Source: Sialis fuliginosa (Eukaryota; Arthropoda; Insecta; Megaloptera; Sialidae). From it: a stretch of DNA of 64,000 nt. The translations under genes and the position numbers were made by a program. Shown here in pieces: positions 1 to 9,809 of the stretch; positions within the stretch are counted from its first letter, which is position 1; each line of letters begins with the position of its first letter. The stretch lies in assembly GCA_961205875.1 (NCBI GenBank), contig OY540817.1, positions 12,497,001-12,561,000 of the forward strand. The letters are read 5' to 3'. Under the pieces are notes generated by a model that saw nothing but the letters and a program-made list of their open reading frames with translations, did not search any database and had not been told where the DNA came from.

Positions 1-430
1 TAAAAAAGTCTAAAATATCAGTATTTTATTCGTTTTGAGTGTTTAAACAACTGTAAGAAATTTTAACTTATTCCTACTAGTTTGATGTAACTTCCCAACC
101 TCCTTAATACAGTCGTCTATTATATTTTCACTGTACCACAAGGCTGAACAAAACTCCATGGAAGATAATTTTTTATCCCGAGACGAATATTTTTAGGTAG
201 AGGATGTTTTTAACTTTCATAAACTCATATACATATATGTATGAAATCCTTAATCCATCTATTGTTAATTTGATTTTTTTCGAATTTGATGGCTTCCCTG
301 AATCCATTGTTACTATTTTCATCATGATGTATGTGTATCTGTCTGTCGGTAGGCGCTGTAACTCAAATATATATATGACAAATCTAGAAGTGTAAAATTG
401 TACATTGAAGTTTAGGTTTCATATCAGAAG
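1..430. other. A+T-rich DNA, no gene seen
   Basis: Only a chance-length open frame (63 codons from position 204, T-rich codons) is present. It has no recognisable motif and no sign of splice-bounded coding. The segment around 345-365 (gctgtaactcaaa) resembles a phrase near 61555 and may be repeat debris. Confidence 0.6.
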
Positions 431-620
431 AAAGAGAAAAATCTTCCAACCGGAAATAGATGTTTATTCCTGCAATTTTTGAAACAATGTGAATAACTTA
501 ATATATAATACAATATAACAAAATATAGCCTATATAAAAACACGGAAATCGGATAAGCGGTTTTCAGTTATAAGCGCATTAACTGACAGAAAGACATTGA
601 GTTTTATAATATATACATAT
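430..620 (+). repeat. Dispersed repeat fragment, copy 1 (LINE/SINE-like tail)
   Basis: The stretch about 545-620 (cggataagcggttttcagtt, then gcgcattaactgacagaaag) matches the reverse complement of 14835-14905 (ggataagtgataagcgcact, cagacagagagacg). Both copies end in an A+T-rich TATATA tail. Phrases of the form 'ataagc ... gacagacagacattgattttatat' are common near the ends of old insect retroposons, which is the basis for the tentative class. No coding part remains, so the superfamily is not assigned. Confidence 0.5.
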
Positions 621-631
621 GTATATGGATA

Positions 632-778
632 CATAAAAACCTCGATTTAACGGATTTTGTAAAAACGAATTGTATCGTTCTTAATAATATCTAATTTGCT
701 ATAGATGCTATTTTACTGGCATTTGTGTTTATGGACAATCACTTTCCCCAATTAGTTCGATAAATCGAGGTTTTACTG
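632..778. mobile_element. Pogo/Tigger-like MITE (147 bp)
   Basis: The ends form an imperfect terminal inverted repeat. The left end reads CATAAAAACCTCGATTTAAC and the right end, reverse complemented, reads CAGTAAAACCTCGATTTATC. Each end is flanked by TA (630-631 and 779-780), the duplication made by Tc1/mariner/pogo transposases. 'CAGT..AACCTCGATTTA' ends are typical of pogo/Tigger-type non-autonomous elements in insects. The interior has no open frame. Confidence is good for the inverted repeat and moderate for the superfamily. Confidence 0.75.
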
Positions 779-969
779 TATCTTGCTTACTGATTGTGAA
801 CTGATCCATATTTGAGAACAATACAACAAATATTTCGTTGTTCGATCACAAAGAGAATGTCAAACATACCAATGATACATTTACGCGTATTGAAATAATA
901 ATTCAACAATAGAGCAAACACGAACTGTTCTATTTATTATGGAAATGTAACGTTACACAATAGTTTGAG

Positions 970-1033
970 TAACCTTGGGGCCCTCTAAATTATCCACCCG
1001 CCCACTGCTCCCATATTTAGATACGCTGCTGAT
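970..1033 (-). mobile_element. hAT-like element end remnant
   Basis: On the minus strand this reads CAGCAGCGTATCTAAATATG followed by a G-rich stretch (ggagcagtgggcgggtgg, then agagggcccc). It resembles the degraded 'CAGTGGCGTA...' ends of many insect hAT-like elements. No opposite end or target duplication was found, so it is only a remnant. Confidence 0.4.
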
Positions 1034-1254
1034 CAAATATCCAATTATATACATTTTACATTAAATTTTTATTTTCTTTGAAAGCCATTACATGGAAATT
1101 AGTTCTCCAAATAAAAAACATATTGTGTTACATGTCTGTAACAGCAGTTTACGAAAATTATCTTTATAACCCTAAATAGACATATGGACCGTTTAGAAAC
1201 CGAAACTCTAAAATAAAATGCGATGAAATGAACTATTTTTATAAAGATACATAA

Positions 1255-1600
1255 GCTACCAAAATGAATATATTTTTAACCGATTTAAAAAAAAGGAGAA
1301 AGGTTCTCATTTCGTCTGTATATATTCTTTTATACATTCACCGATTTGGATAATTTTTTTTGTTTGAAAGAGTATACTTTCGATTTAACTCCCATATAAT
1401 TTTTTTAAAATCTGACCATGGGCTTCAAAAAAAGAGGAAGTTTTCAATTTTTCTGTATATATTTTTTTATGTATTTTCGGACATAACTCCAACAAATATG
1501 TATCTATTCAGTGAAAGTTTATTTGTTTAAAAAGGTAGACTCCCATATATAAAATTTATCAGAATATGACCATGGACTTCTTAGATACGCCATTCAAAAG
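1255..1600 (+). repeat. Lepidopteran-type dispersed repeat, two partial units
   Basis: Two related segments follow each other. Unit 1, near 1285-1405, reads aaaggagaaaggttctcatt, then ctgtatatattctttta, then 'ccgatttggataattttt' and 'actcccatataa'. Unit 2, near 1415-1565, reads aaaaagaggaagttttcaat, then ctgtatatatttttttatg, then 'actcccatatat'. Both contain 'atgaccatggactt'-like phrases. The order matches a very common moth and butterfly repeat (gaggttctcaattcgactgtatgtttttttatgta...). Another copy lies at 17610-17945. No protein is encoded. Confidence 0.6.
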
Positions 1601-1739
1601 GGAAAAAATAAAAACATTTCAAAAAACATCAGCCAAGTAATTGTACTGTGATTCCTCGTGCTAAATTCACCAAAGATAGTTAATTATTGAACAATTTAAA
1701 TAAAAACCGATAGTGTTTAGGAAAATTGCCTGAAATTTT

Positions 1740-2075
1740 TACGTAACATATGTCGTTCTTGAGATATCTTGAAAAAATAAATATTTTGGGATGTCACCCC
1801 TCCCCCTTAAACAAGATTTTGATGATTTTGAAATGGAACCGTGTTCAAGCCAGACCCAACCAAGTTTCAACAATATCGGTTCTGTGGTTCATGAGTTATG
1901 CGTGTCAAGGATTGAGGGGACAGACGGACACACACACACTGACGGACAGACAGACAGACACGGAACGAAAAGTGTTTGTCTTGACGTAAAATTTTGAAAT
2001 CGCGGAGAACATTTTTTTTGTCTCAATCTGAAACGATCACAAAGCTTCTCGTATCTTCGATATTGCAAGGAAGCA
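1740..2075 (+). repeat. Dispersed repeat family A, copy 1
   Basis: This segment carries a (GACA)n-like tract (1918-1962: gacggacacacac, gacagacagacagacac). It then reads ggaacgaaaagtgtttgtct, and ends in cttctcgtatcttcgatatt plus gcaaggaagcaaaa. The same blocks occur in inverted order at 7386-7690 (gaagatacgagaagctttgt, acttttcgttccatgtctgt, gtgacaccccaaaata). Shorter pieces lie at 22318-22360 and 25732-25750. Short open frames here (about 68-79 codons) cross the tandem tract in two phases and are not convincing genes. Confidence 0.7.
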
Positions 2076-2099
2076 AAATAAATAAAACCAACCTAAAAA

Positions 2100-2240
2100 C
2101 ACCAAGTCAATTTAAAACTTCAAAAATGCAACCGACTTCAAAAACTGTTAAATTTAATTAGTTTTATATACCTACTTTTCAGTGTTTTAAGGTTTTTTAT
2201 GTTGTTTTTTTAAAAAATCTTATTTGTTTTTCGAAATGGT
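2100..2240 (+). repeat. Lepidopteran 'accgacttcaaaaa' repeat fragment
   Basis: The phrase 'caaccgacttcaaaaactgt' followed by 'tatacctacttttcagtg' is related to the minus strand of 17820-17945, where 'accgac...gaaaagtaagtac...aacagtttttaaagttggtt' is seen. I regard it as a fragment of the same widespread lepidopteran repeat noted at 1255. Confidence 0.5.
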
Positions 2241-2244
2241 GGAG

Positions 2245-4660
2245 CTAATCATTTAGACTTTAGAAAATATTGATTTATATAAGAGTTAATTTATGTGAAG
2301 AACAGTTTTCATAAATAAATATCTATGCGGACCTACATATTAAAACTATTAAGGTATTTTACCATACCTACAGAAAATATGAAAATGCCCATCCCTGATA
2401 AGATTTATCATTTATTAAAACACTACAACCTGTCACATTATACATAATATAAAAAAAATCTACTATACAAGAAGTCTACGGTATCTAACAATTACTTCTA
2501 CAGAAGAAGATGTCTAAAACAAATCATCGCGATACTAATGTAACGGAAGATTTTTATCCACCCAATTCATTTTTTCATAGTTAACACATAGGTGTGTTTA
2601 TATTTATTAACGTTTTAAAATCTTATGTGCATTTCATATAAAATGTCATACGGTTTAATGAAGTTTATGTATTAATAAATTTGTAAAATTTGATTTCTGC
2701 AGCTGATTACTGACAAAACACTATCGTTAATTTTGCTGCCAAAAACCATAGATCATTGTGAATGTTAGAAAAGAAAATTATAATTTGATGCTAAATAGTT
2801 TTCTCACAATATGACGATATTATAAATATTATTTGCATCGTCGATGTTACGTATAGTTTTGTTACTGTAAATGATGATTCATAAAAAATAATAAATAAAT
2901 GTTTTGAAGATTTCTAATATTTATTGCTACGATGATGTCTTAAATTTTATCAATAATGTAAATCTATTGCCATGTATCATTTAAATATTAATTTAATAAT
3001 TTCTTTTTGTAGGTTAAGTTTATTCAATGTAAGTGACATTAAATGAAAAATATGTTCTAAACAATTTAATAATTTTTAATAATATCCACACCTGAAATCA
3101 ATAGAATTTATTTATGTAGTACTAAATACTAAATAAAATTAGCATTTTTTTAGTTAATGGCTTCCATGCTGATTTTTTAGATAGATTTTAGTTTTTATTA
3201 TTGTATTTGTATTAACATTCTTATTGTTAGTCTGTATACGAAATTTTATTAAAAGTAAGATTTGTATATCTTAATTTATAATATCCATAAAGGAAATGTT
3301 TGAGTTTTTTCTTGTAAATATGTACACCACCCTTAACTTTATGAACTCTCAAGTAACATAGAATATTTGGAGAATTACGCTATCATATCGGAGGGCTAAG
3401 CAGCAGAACTGTATACTAGTACAAAAAATATATAAAAAATGTACTTCGGTTCAAGTGCTTTATACAAAAATATACTTTTTAATATACTGTATTTTTTATG
3501 TAGGTAATTATTGCTATTGATTAATTAATAAAGTGCATTTATATGTATTTAATAAGTACATAAATGCAATTATTTTCAATAAAAATACTTAAGTTAATAG
3601 TAAACAGTAAAAAATATGTAACGCAAGTTGGAGAAAAATTTCGTTCAGATTAGATACAATATTTTGATTGAATTTTGTCCACTTATTGTTAGTCAATGTT
3701 GGGTACAACAGCTTGTTATAAACTAAAATAAATACATTTAAGACACTAATATTTTTAAGATCTAAAAAATACCAAATTTGCGTAAATAAATTGTAAGTTC
3801 TTCTCTGTCTGTAAAAATAAAGAATAATTAATTTTTAAAAGTATTTTTTTATTATAAATATAAAATTGTTATTTATTTAATGATTTTCGTTTAAGACTCA
3901 TAACGTGTGTATACCCATATTTAACAGTTATCTTTAAAAGTACAAAATAAGTCGAGTATTTTTTTTTACAAACTGTTGTTCCATCCAGCCCACACAACTG
4001 CGCTAGTTTTAACTTATAATAATATTTCCTTTCACTTTTGGTGTGATTTATGTACTTGGCTATTATTTGTTTGTTTCAGAAAAAAAATTGTATATTCATA
4101 CAGAATTATAATACTTGGCAAAACAGTTCGTGACATGTAAATTAATCTTAAAATATGATTTATGAATATAAGTTATTATAAGTTTTGAAAAAATCTTCAA
4201 TGTAATTGACAATCGCTTCGTCTGATTTAAGTAATTGATAGGTATAGGTTGTTAGAGATTATATATATTATGATATCATTCCCCAAATTGTATATTGTTC
4301 TCTGTAATAATAATATTTATGTCAGTTAATTTTATTGATGGTGCTGTGAAATAAATATCGGCTGTTTCCTTGTATTTGTTTGTAAAAAACCTTGGAAGAT
4401 TCTATGTCATTAAAGTGCATGAACTAATATTGAAAGGAAAATATGGATCACGATGTTATTTATGAATGTCAATATTAGAATTAGCGATAGGTAGTACGTT
4501 AATTTTATAGGAGGCATAGATTGACCTTACCTTATATCAGGTGCGTTCGGTTAATAGAATACTGCCAATGCTATATAAATTATACATCTGATATCAAAAA
4601 CAAAATATCTGATTTGTTAGAAAACTTTTGGAAATGTAGACTACAGTTCGGTAAATCAAA
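2245..4660. other. A+T-rich DNA, no gene seen
   Basis: Long runs of A and T with many poly(A)/poly(T) stretches and 'aataaa' motifs occur on both strands. No open frame over 60 codons ends inside this block, and no terminal inverted repeats were noticed. It is consistent with intronic or intergenic sequence. Confidence 0.6.
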
Positions 4661-4666
4661 ATCAAA

Positions 4667-4851
4667 TAAGGTGCTGGCACCAGTAATGGCCGCTATAAGA
4701 GCAAGGTTTACTGTTTTTTTGATTGACAGGCTTCTTTTTTGTAATTCTCATGAACTCATGTTACTAATAAAACAAGTAACTCTAATTCAGTACATTTAAT
4801 TAAAGAATAGCCATTACTGGGATCATATCCAAGACTGATGCCAGTACCTTA
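4667..4851 (+). mobile_element. TAAGG-TIR MITE, copy M1 (internally deleted)
   Basis: The left end is TAAGGTGCTGGCACCAGTAA. The right end, reverse complemented, is TAAGGTACTGGCATCAGTCT. Compared with the fuller copy at 26654-27162, this copy jumps from 'aaaacaagtaactct' straight to 'cagtacatttaattaaagaa', removing about 320 bp of interior. A 92-codon open frame that starts at 4521 runs through it and is accidental. Flanks are not a clear TA pair. Confidence 0.85.
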
Positions 4852-4973
4852 TGCCTATGTTGTCAATTGGTATATTTTATTCAATAATTAGGAAATACAC
4901 ACATATGTGAAATATACAGTAAAGCATTATTATTCTAATTGACTGGGGCCGAGCAAAATATGGATAGTTATTA

Positions 4974-5319
4974 TAAGGTACTAGCACCAGTCTTGGATCG
5001 AACTTCAGTGTCGGATTTTTGTTTAATTAAATGTACTTAATTAGAAATATTTGTTGATATTTGGTTATTGCCATTATGTAATTATAATCTATTGATGACG
5101 ATCGGCCAATGGGTGTCAAAATGGTGGACATTTAAATTTATTATTATTAGTGTAATCTATTTATTAATTATTTTATTATCATAACACTGTTTTACATTGT
5201 TTACAATTTTACGATTCTATATTTTATAACTTCTGTTCCATTAGTAAGATGAGTTTATCAATTCCAAAAAAACAGTCAACGTTGCTCTTAAAAGGGCCAA
5301 GACTGGTTCCAGTACTTTA
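4974..5319 (-). mobile_element. TAAGG-TIR MITE, copy M2
   Basis: The ends are TAAGGTACTAGCACCAGTCT and, from the right, TAAAGTACTGGAACCAGTCT. TA flanks both sides (4972-4973 and 5320-5321). The interior 'tttaattaaatgtacttaat...gtcaaaatggtggac...cattgtttacaatttta' matches the reverse complement of the copy at 26654. It lies 122 bp downstream of copy M1, so the two insertions are adjacent but separate. Confidence 0.85.
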
Positions 5320-5434
5320 TACCTATTCAACTGGATAAAAATTTAAAAAATGAACCTGAAAAAGAAATTTAAACTATAAGTATTAAACGATATACCTACT
5401 AACTGTGTTTTGACCGTTTACGAATTTTAAAACC

Positions 5435-5707
5435 GTGCATATACATTATGATATCTTTAAAATAAGATTAAACTGTAACAAATTAATTACCACTTTCCGC
5501 CTCCCACAATTCTCGAAGTACCCTCAGGTTCCAGAATATATATCTCATATTTTTCTGGGGGCCCGGATTTGGCACACCCACCCTAACCCCTCTCGCCGCC
5601 TTCCCTACGCACGACCCTGCGATGAGGTGCGCCTCTTAATATCTAGATCAAACATCATCTTCATTAATTTCCTTCCAGACGAAGACCGATACATATTCGC
5701 CTATTAA
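5435..5707 (+). other. Open frame across a G+C-rich patch; gene not supported
   Basis: A 90-codon open frame contains a G+C-rich core at about 5548-5640 (gggggcccggatttggcaca...ctctcgccgccttccc). The encoded part reads LGARIWHTHPNPSRRL and has no motif I recognise. The outer thirds are ordinary A+T-rich sequence. The core could be hAT-type transposon debris, since similar 'ggggcccg...gccgcc' phrases end such elements in Lepidoptera, or a conserved non-coding patch. Confidence 0.2.
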
Positions 5708-5709
5708 GT

Positions 5710-6545
5710 GTAACAAGAGACAACAATATAAACTAGAACAATGCAAATATTATTAGAAAAACAATCACATTCTGGGATTGCGAATATTTAAACTAAATAA
5801 TAAAAAGGACGGGTGTATTTGTAATGAATTAAAATAAAAGAGATGGGGAATGAGTGATGATTAGAAAAACGAAAACAATATAAATAGAAACAATCAAATT
5901 CTGGGATTTTTAACATTTAAAAAATTCAGTATAAAAAAAGATGGTAGATGTAAGTACGTATATAAAAGAGTGAGATAAGTATTTGTGAGATGCTGTGAAG
6001 ATCATGGTGTGGGAGTAAGGCCTGAGGCTAGTTATGTGTGGGAGTTTATCGTGACAGAAAACCACCTGACTCTGTAGTTAGTTCTTTTGTTTATAAAATC
6101 GTGGCAGGATTGCCAATGTGTGGAACTAAACTTGAAAATACAGTAATTTAAACTGTACTATTATTATTGTGTATTATGATGTGGGTATTTAATATTTTAC
6201 AACACGATTTTCTAAATTTAATATAGATGCATGTTAAATCATTTTTCTAGAAATACGAGTTCGTATTCTTTACTTATATACGGCTTTTTAAATAAATATG
6301 TATATTATTCAGAGCTTAATATAGTAACCCAATAAGTGGAATAATTAAAAATTGATCAATGTCTATTTAAAATATACCCAGACCCGTAATTGATGGAAAA
6401 CGTGTTATTCGAATGTCGAAAATGTGGTTTTTCATGACTCAAATTAATGTAAAAAATAAATTTTAAACATAATTGGTACCACGCTCCAGTATTCCTAAAA
6501 ACTATAAAAATATATTTCAAAATGTACTAATATATTTATTACAAA
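5710..6545. other. A+T-rich DNA, no gene seen
   Basis: Two loosely similar phrases occur about 120 bp apart: 'aaacaatcacattctgggattgcgaatatttaaa' near 5759 and 'gaaacaatcaaattctgggatttttaacatttaaa' near 5887. This suggests an old local duplication. No coding signal. Confidence 0.5.
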
Positions 6546-6549
6546 TACG

Positions 6550-6762
6550 CATCGGTGGCCCGCGAATCGAACACATTGATCCACGATTGAAAATGTTTGG
6601 AAAATGCTGGTTTAGAGCGTACTCTATTAGTAAGTTTTTTTAATGAAGAACAATTTAAAAAATACACTTGGTATTATTATAATTTGTTTTATTCATAATA
6701 GAAAAGAAAAGAATGAAGTTTTTCATATATAAATGTAAAGAGCCAGAGTTTGCCGACCACTG
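6550..6762. mobile_element. hAT-like remnant (gccgaccactg end)
   Basis: The right end reads gagccagagtttgccgacca followed by ctg at 6762, so on the minus strand it starts CAGTGGTCGGCAAACTCTGG. This is a classic hAT end type in animals. The left part has 'ggtggcccgcgaatcg' near 6556. A matching left inverted repeat and an 8-bp duplication were not found. Confidence 0.5.
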
Positions 6763-6769
6763 CTTTAAA

Positions 6770-7385
6770 ATAACATATATACAATTATACATATATCAAT
6801 ATTGATAACGTTAGTAAAAAAATGAGTAATTAGAACACGAAAGAATTTCGAATAACGAATTTTATGAATATTATAGGTAAATACTAATTTAATTAAAACA
6901 TTAATCAACGTTTTCATACTTACAATTAGTTCAAAATATTGCGCCTTAATTTAATTGTATTAAGAATCTTTTTCCTTGTCTAAATTTATACAGCTATTAA
7001 TTTATAATAATTCGTTACAATTTTTTTATATATCGTATTCCGACTGTTAATCGTAGAAAAAATGCAATTAAAATGTGATTAAGCAACTATGATTGAAGTT
7101 TTATGAACTTTGATCAACAACGGTTTTTGTTATTCTTACAACTTTCAGTCAAGTTATCGAATTAATTAATACAATATTGTGTGAACGTATCTGTGTAGGT
7201 ATGTTTATATATAATTATGAATACTGTTTATGAATAGCTAACCTAAATGGACGCTTAATTATTCTAGCTAGAAGTACTTAAACAATGATTAATTTATTTC
7301 TAGCAAGCTTTGTTAATAGTGAATACAAAGAAAATGTTTTGAACGGATTTAAAACGTATTTTATGGTTAAATATTACTTCCTCGC
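6770..7385. other. A+T-rich DNA, no gene seen
   Basis: No coding, RNA or repeat feature could be supported here. Confidence 0.5.
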
Positions 7386-7690
7386 CATATTGAAGATACG
7401 AGAAGCTTTGTGAACGTTTTTAAATGAGAAGAAAAAAATTGTTTTCCGATTTAAAAATTTTAACTTTATCAAAATAAACACTTTTCGTTCCATGTCTGTC
7501 TATCTGTGTGTCTGGGAAGTGTGACACCCCAAAATAAGTATCTTCTGAAGATATCACAAGAAAGACATATGTAATGTGGACATTTTTTATTTCCTATAAT
7601 ATAGGTGACTAATGCCATTTTGATGTTTGCATAACAGAAAAATTTAGATTTAAATTGCAATTGTCAAAAAATGAAAAGAAAAATGTCGAA
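7386..7690 (-). repeat. Dispersed repeat family A, copy 2 (inverted)
   Basis: This is the reverse-orientation counterpart of 1740-2075. It opens with gaagatacgagaagctttgt (7391), continues through acttttcgttccatgtctgt with a degraded (tctg)n tract, and reaches 'gtgtgacaccccaaaataagtatctt', matching 'aatattttgggatgtcaccc' of copy 1. The minus-strand open frame of 63 codons here is a by-product. Confidence 0.7.
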
Positions 7691-7757
7691 TAACTATTTT
7701 TTAATAAAATTGTATATTGTTTTTGTAAGTATATGTTTTTGGTTTAAAAATAAAAAA

Positions 7758-7886
7758 TTAAAAAAACCTTATTAGAAAGAAGGTTGTTAAGAATCCTACC
7801 CACAGATCGCGGGGGCGGCCTGAGAAAGGTCCGACACAATCACCTGTCTTTGCGCGTTCTCTCATCACTGCAACACACGCGAGCAT
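7758..7886 (-). CDS. Possible 42-aa ORF in a G+C island (uncertain)
   Basis: A G+C-rich patch (about 7795-7935) sits in A+T-rich DNA. On the minus strand an ATG at 7886-7884 opens a 42-codon frame containing RERAKTGDCVGPFSGRPRDL, whose last ten residues are hydrophobic and come from A+T-rich sequence. On the plus strand another frame is open from 7762 to 7980, so openness alone does not show coding. Splice-like sequences are also present: 'cctacccacag' on plus at 7796-7806, and 'agacaggtgatt' on minus. I do not recognise a domain. It could be a small exon, conserved non-coding DNA or transposon debris. Confidence 0.15.
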   Translation of the reverse strand: MLACVAVMRERAKTGDCVGPFSGRPRDLWVGFLTTFFLIRFF

Positions 7887-8242
7887 GTCAACACTTGTGA
7901 TCTATATATCATACACAGTGTCCTATCACACAAACCGTATCACTACAACCATACTTATGTCATTCCTGATTAACCGCTGATATTAATGGTATGTTGTATA
8001 ATATGCGGTTATTTCAGTTTTTATTTGAATGATATTAATTTATTAGAGAAGGTGTTTGAATATTTCATTTTGGATCAAATACGTTTAGTTTTTATTATTT
8101 TCTTTGATTTATTATAGTAGAGGAAGAGGGGGCTGAAGAAAATATTAATTTAATATAAAAATATATTACTATTTGATTTTTTTAAATGTGACCCATCTGA
8201 CCCCTACCACGGTATAAGGTGGGATGGAACAAAATGGTTTTA

Positions 8243-8276
8243 TGCAATTTTATATCTATATATATGAAATTGCATG
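8243..8276. repeat. Short perfect-ended hairpin
   Basis: ATGCAATTTTATAT is followed by a short A+T loop and then by TATATATGAAATTGCAT, forming a stem of at least 9 bp (ATGCAATTT/AAATTGCAT) that is extendable by A:T pairs. It lies just after 'gacccctaccacggtataagg', which resembles the ends of GGGG-rich MITEs. No full element could be delimited. Confidence 0.5.
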
Positions 8277-8279
8277 AAG

Positions 8280-9400
8280 TCATCGTCTTGTCTCGGTCTT
8301 ACCTAGTAAATAATTAAGCTTGTCTCATATCAGTCTGATTTTAATTAGGTTATTAGCATTCTTTACTAAACCATCCATCTAGTTTTATCAAAAATTTTTC
8401 TGAAAATTGGGGTTTTATTGCGTAGTATTTTTTTTTTCACTTTTATCCTTTATAGAAAGACAATTATTTATTTCTTATAATTACATAAAAAATGCATAGA
8501 AAAATATACAGCTAGTAAAAAATTACAATCAGGAGGTACAGGGCACGCAAGCACATCATGAGTCTGACAATGAGTTTAATTTAATCTCACTGCCATAAAT
8601 GATGCGACCTTAGATCTGGAACGTATTCACATCAATTCTTCGACTGTGCATCCCGACATAGCCACACACATTTTTTTACAATGTAACTTATAGAGAACAC
8701 TAGAAAGTTTTGAAAATAAATAGATAAATGGGCAATATCTAGATAAAATAATTATGCACAATCAAGAAAACATTGTTGAAGATGATTTGACAAACGTGAT
8801 GAAAATATTCAAACATGCCTACTTACTGCAATTTTCTAGAACAAGTAAATGTCATGAATTTAATATATCAATCAGCGTCGTTTCTCTCTTTATCGCACAC
8901 ACATACGAAACAGAAGCATAGACTGGATATCTCAGACGAATAAGTTTGATCCGATGCAGACAGACGGCAATTACACCATTTACTCGATTTTCACACGTCA
9001 TCGTAAATATCAGTCTCGATTCCATAGCCACCTGCGCATTACTGCATGTAATAAGTGTTGATGGGTGCAACGAATATGCAGTTATTATTTGCCGTGCAAA
9101 TGATGATACGATAATGCTCCGGAATTATTTATGGGTGCATTTAATAAACGGTAATGCGTTTACTGATTGTAGGAATTCTCTTGCTGTACAAAAAACGTTT
9201 ATATACATTGTATGAGCATGGGATAAAAATATTGTTTGGATTTCACTCGAGGAGTTGGTTAATGTATAGAATTTTGCTTGCAGTGTTCGGTATGTAAAAG
9301 CAAAATTGAAACTTCGATAAATATTGAAATTTAACGAATGGTTATTTAAAATTTAAGACAATAATTGGACCCTGTTTGTAATTATAGATTAACCACTCTA
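8280..9400. other. No supported gene; overlapping antisense open frames
   Basis: Open frames of 72 codons (minus, 8852-9070) and 89 codons (plus, 8946-9215) overlap in a slightly less A+T-rich segment (about 8875-9170). Neither has a recognisable motif. The overlap in both strands argues for chance or for a non-coding conserved segment. Confidence 0.4.
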
Positions 9401-9405
9401 GGATT

Positions 9406-9804
9406 ATGAAAAAATCGTTTTTTTTTTTGCTTAAACAATTCTTTAACATCATAAAAACAATATGCACTTGGTTCTATAGTAAAAAAAATACAGTGCAGAA
9501 GGTGCTTAAGGTTGTTCAAAAGGTTACTAGAGTACGCTACGTAATATCTACTGCTTGTAAAACTTTAAACGCGTTTTTCTCGAAACCACTTTTTCTTATC
9601 TTAGCGAACACATTACTTCAACATGGTTATATAGATCAGTTTGAAATTTTGACAGTAGCTTCACAAGAAGAGCCTCTATATAAGGCCATAGGGGTTATTC
9701 GATTTGATGTAAACTTTTTATTTTATAAACAATTTACTGCTTATTTTTTGATAAAAAAACGATTTTTTTCAAAAGTGCACCATTTTTATACAAAATTTGA
9801 TTAA
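9406..9804 (+). other. Longest open frame in the window, 132 codons; probably not a gene
   Basis: It starts MKKSFFFLLKQFFNIIKTIC and ends HFYTKFD. It is rich in Phe, Lys, Ile and Leu, as expected from A+T-rich DNA read in a favourable frame. No domain, signal peptide with a clear cleavage site, or catalytic motif is visible. If A+T is about 73%, stop codons occur roughly every 12 codons, so 132 open codons would be rare but not impossible in 128 kb of reading positions. The middle (acgcgtttttctcgaaacca, gaaattttgacagtagcttc) resembles repeat-type insect sequence I have seen. I therefore lean towards an old repeat rather than a gene. Confidence 0.2.
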
Positions 9805-9809
9805 ATAAA

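Noticed and set aside
1918-1962. Possible CRISPR-like short repeats
   Set aside because: It is a degenerate (GACA)n tract inside a dispersed insect repeat; there are no spacers, and the genome is eukaryotic.
4521-4799. 92-codon plus-strand open frame
   Set aside because: It runs through MITE M1 and its internal deletion junction; other copies of the family disrupt the frame.
8852-9215. Overlapping 72- and 89-codon frames on opposite strands
   Set aside because: No motif, no preferred strand, and amino-acid content follows base composition.
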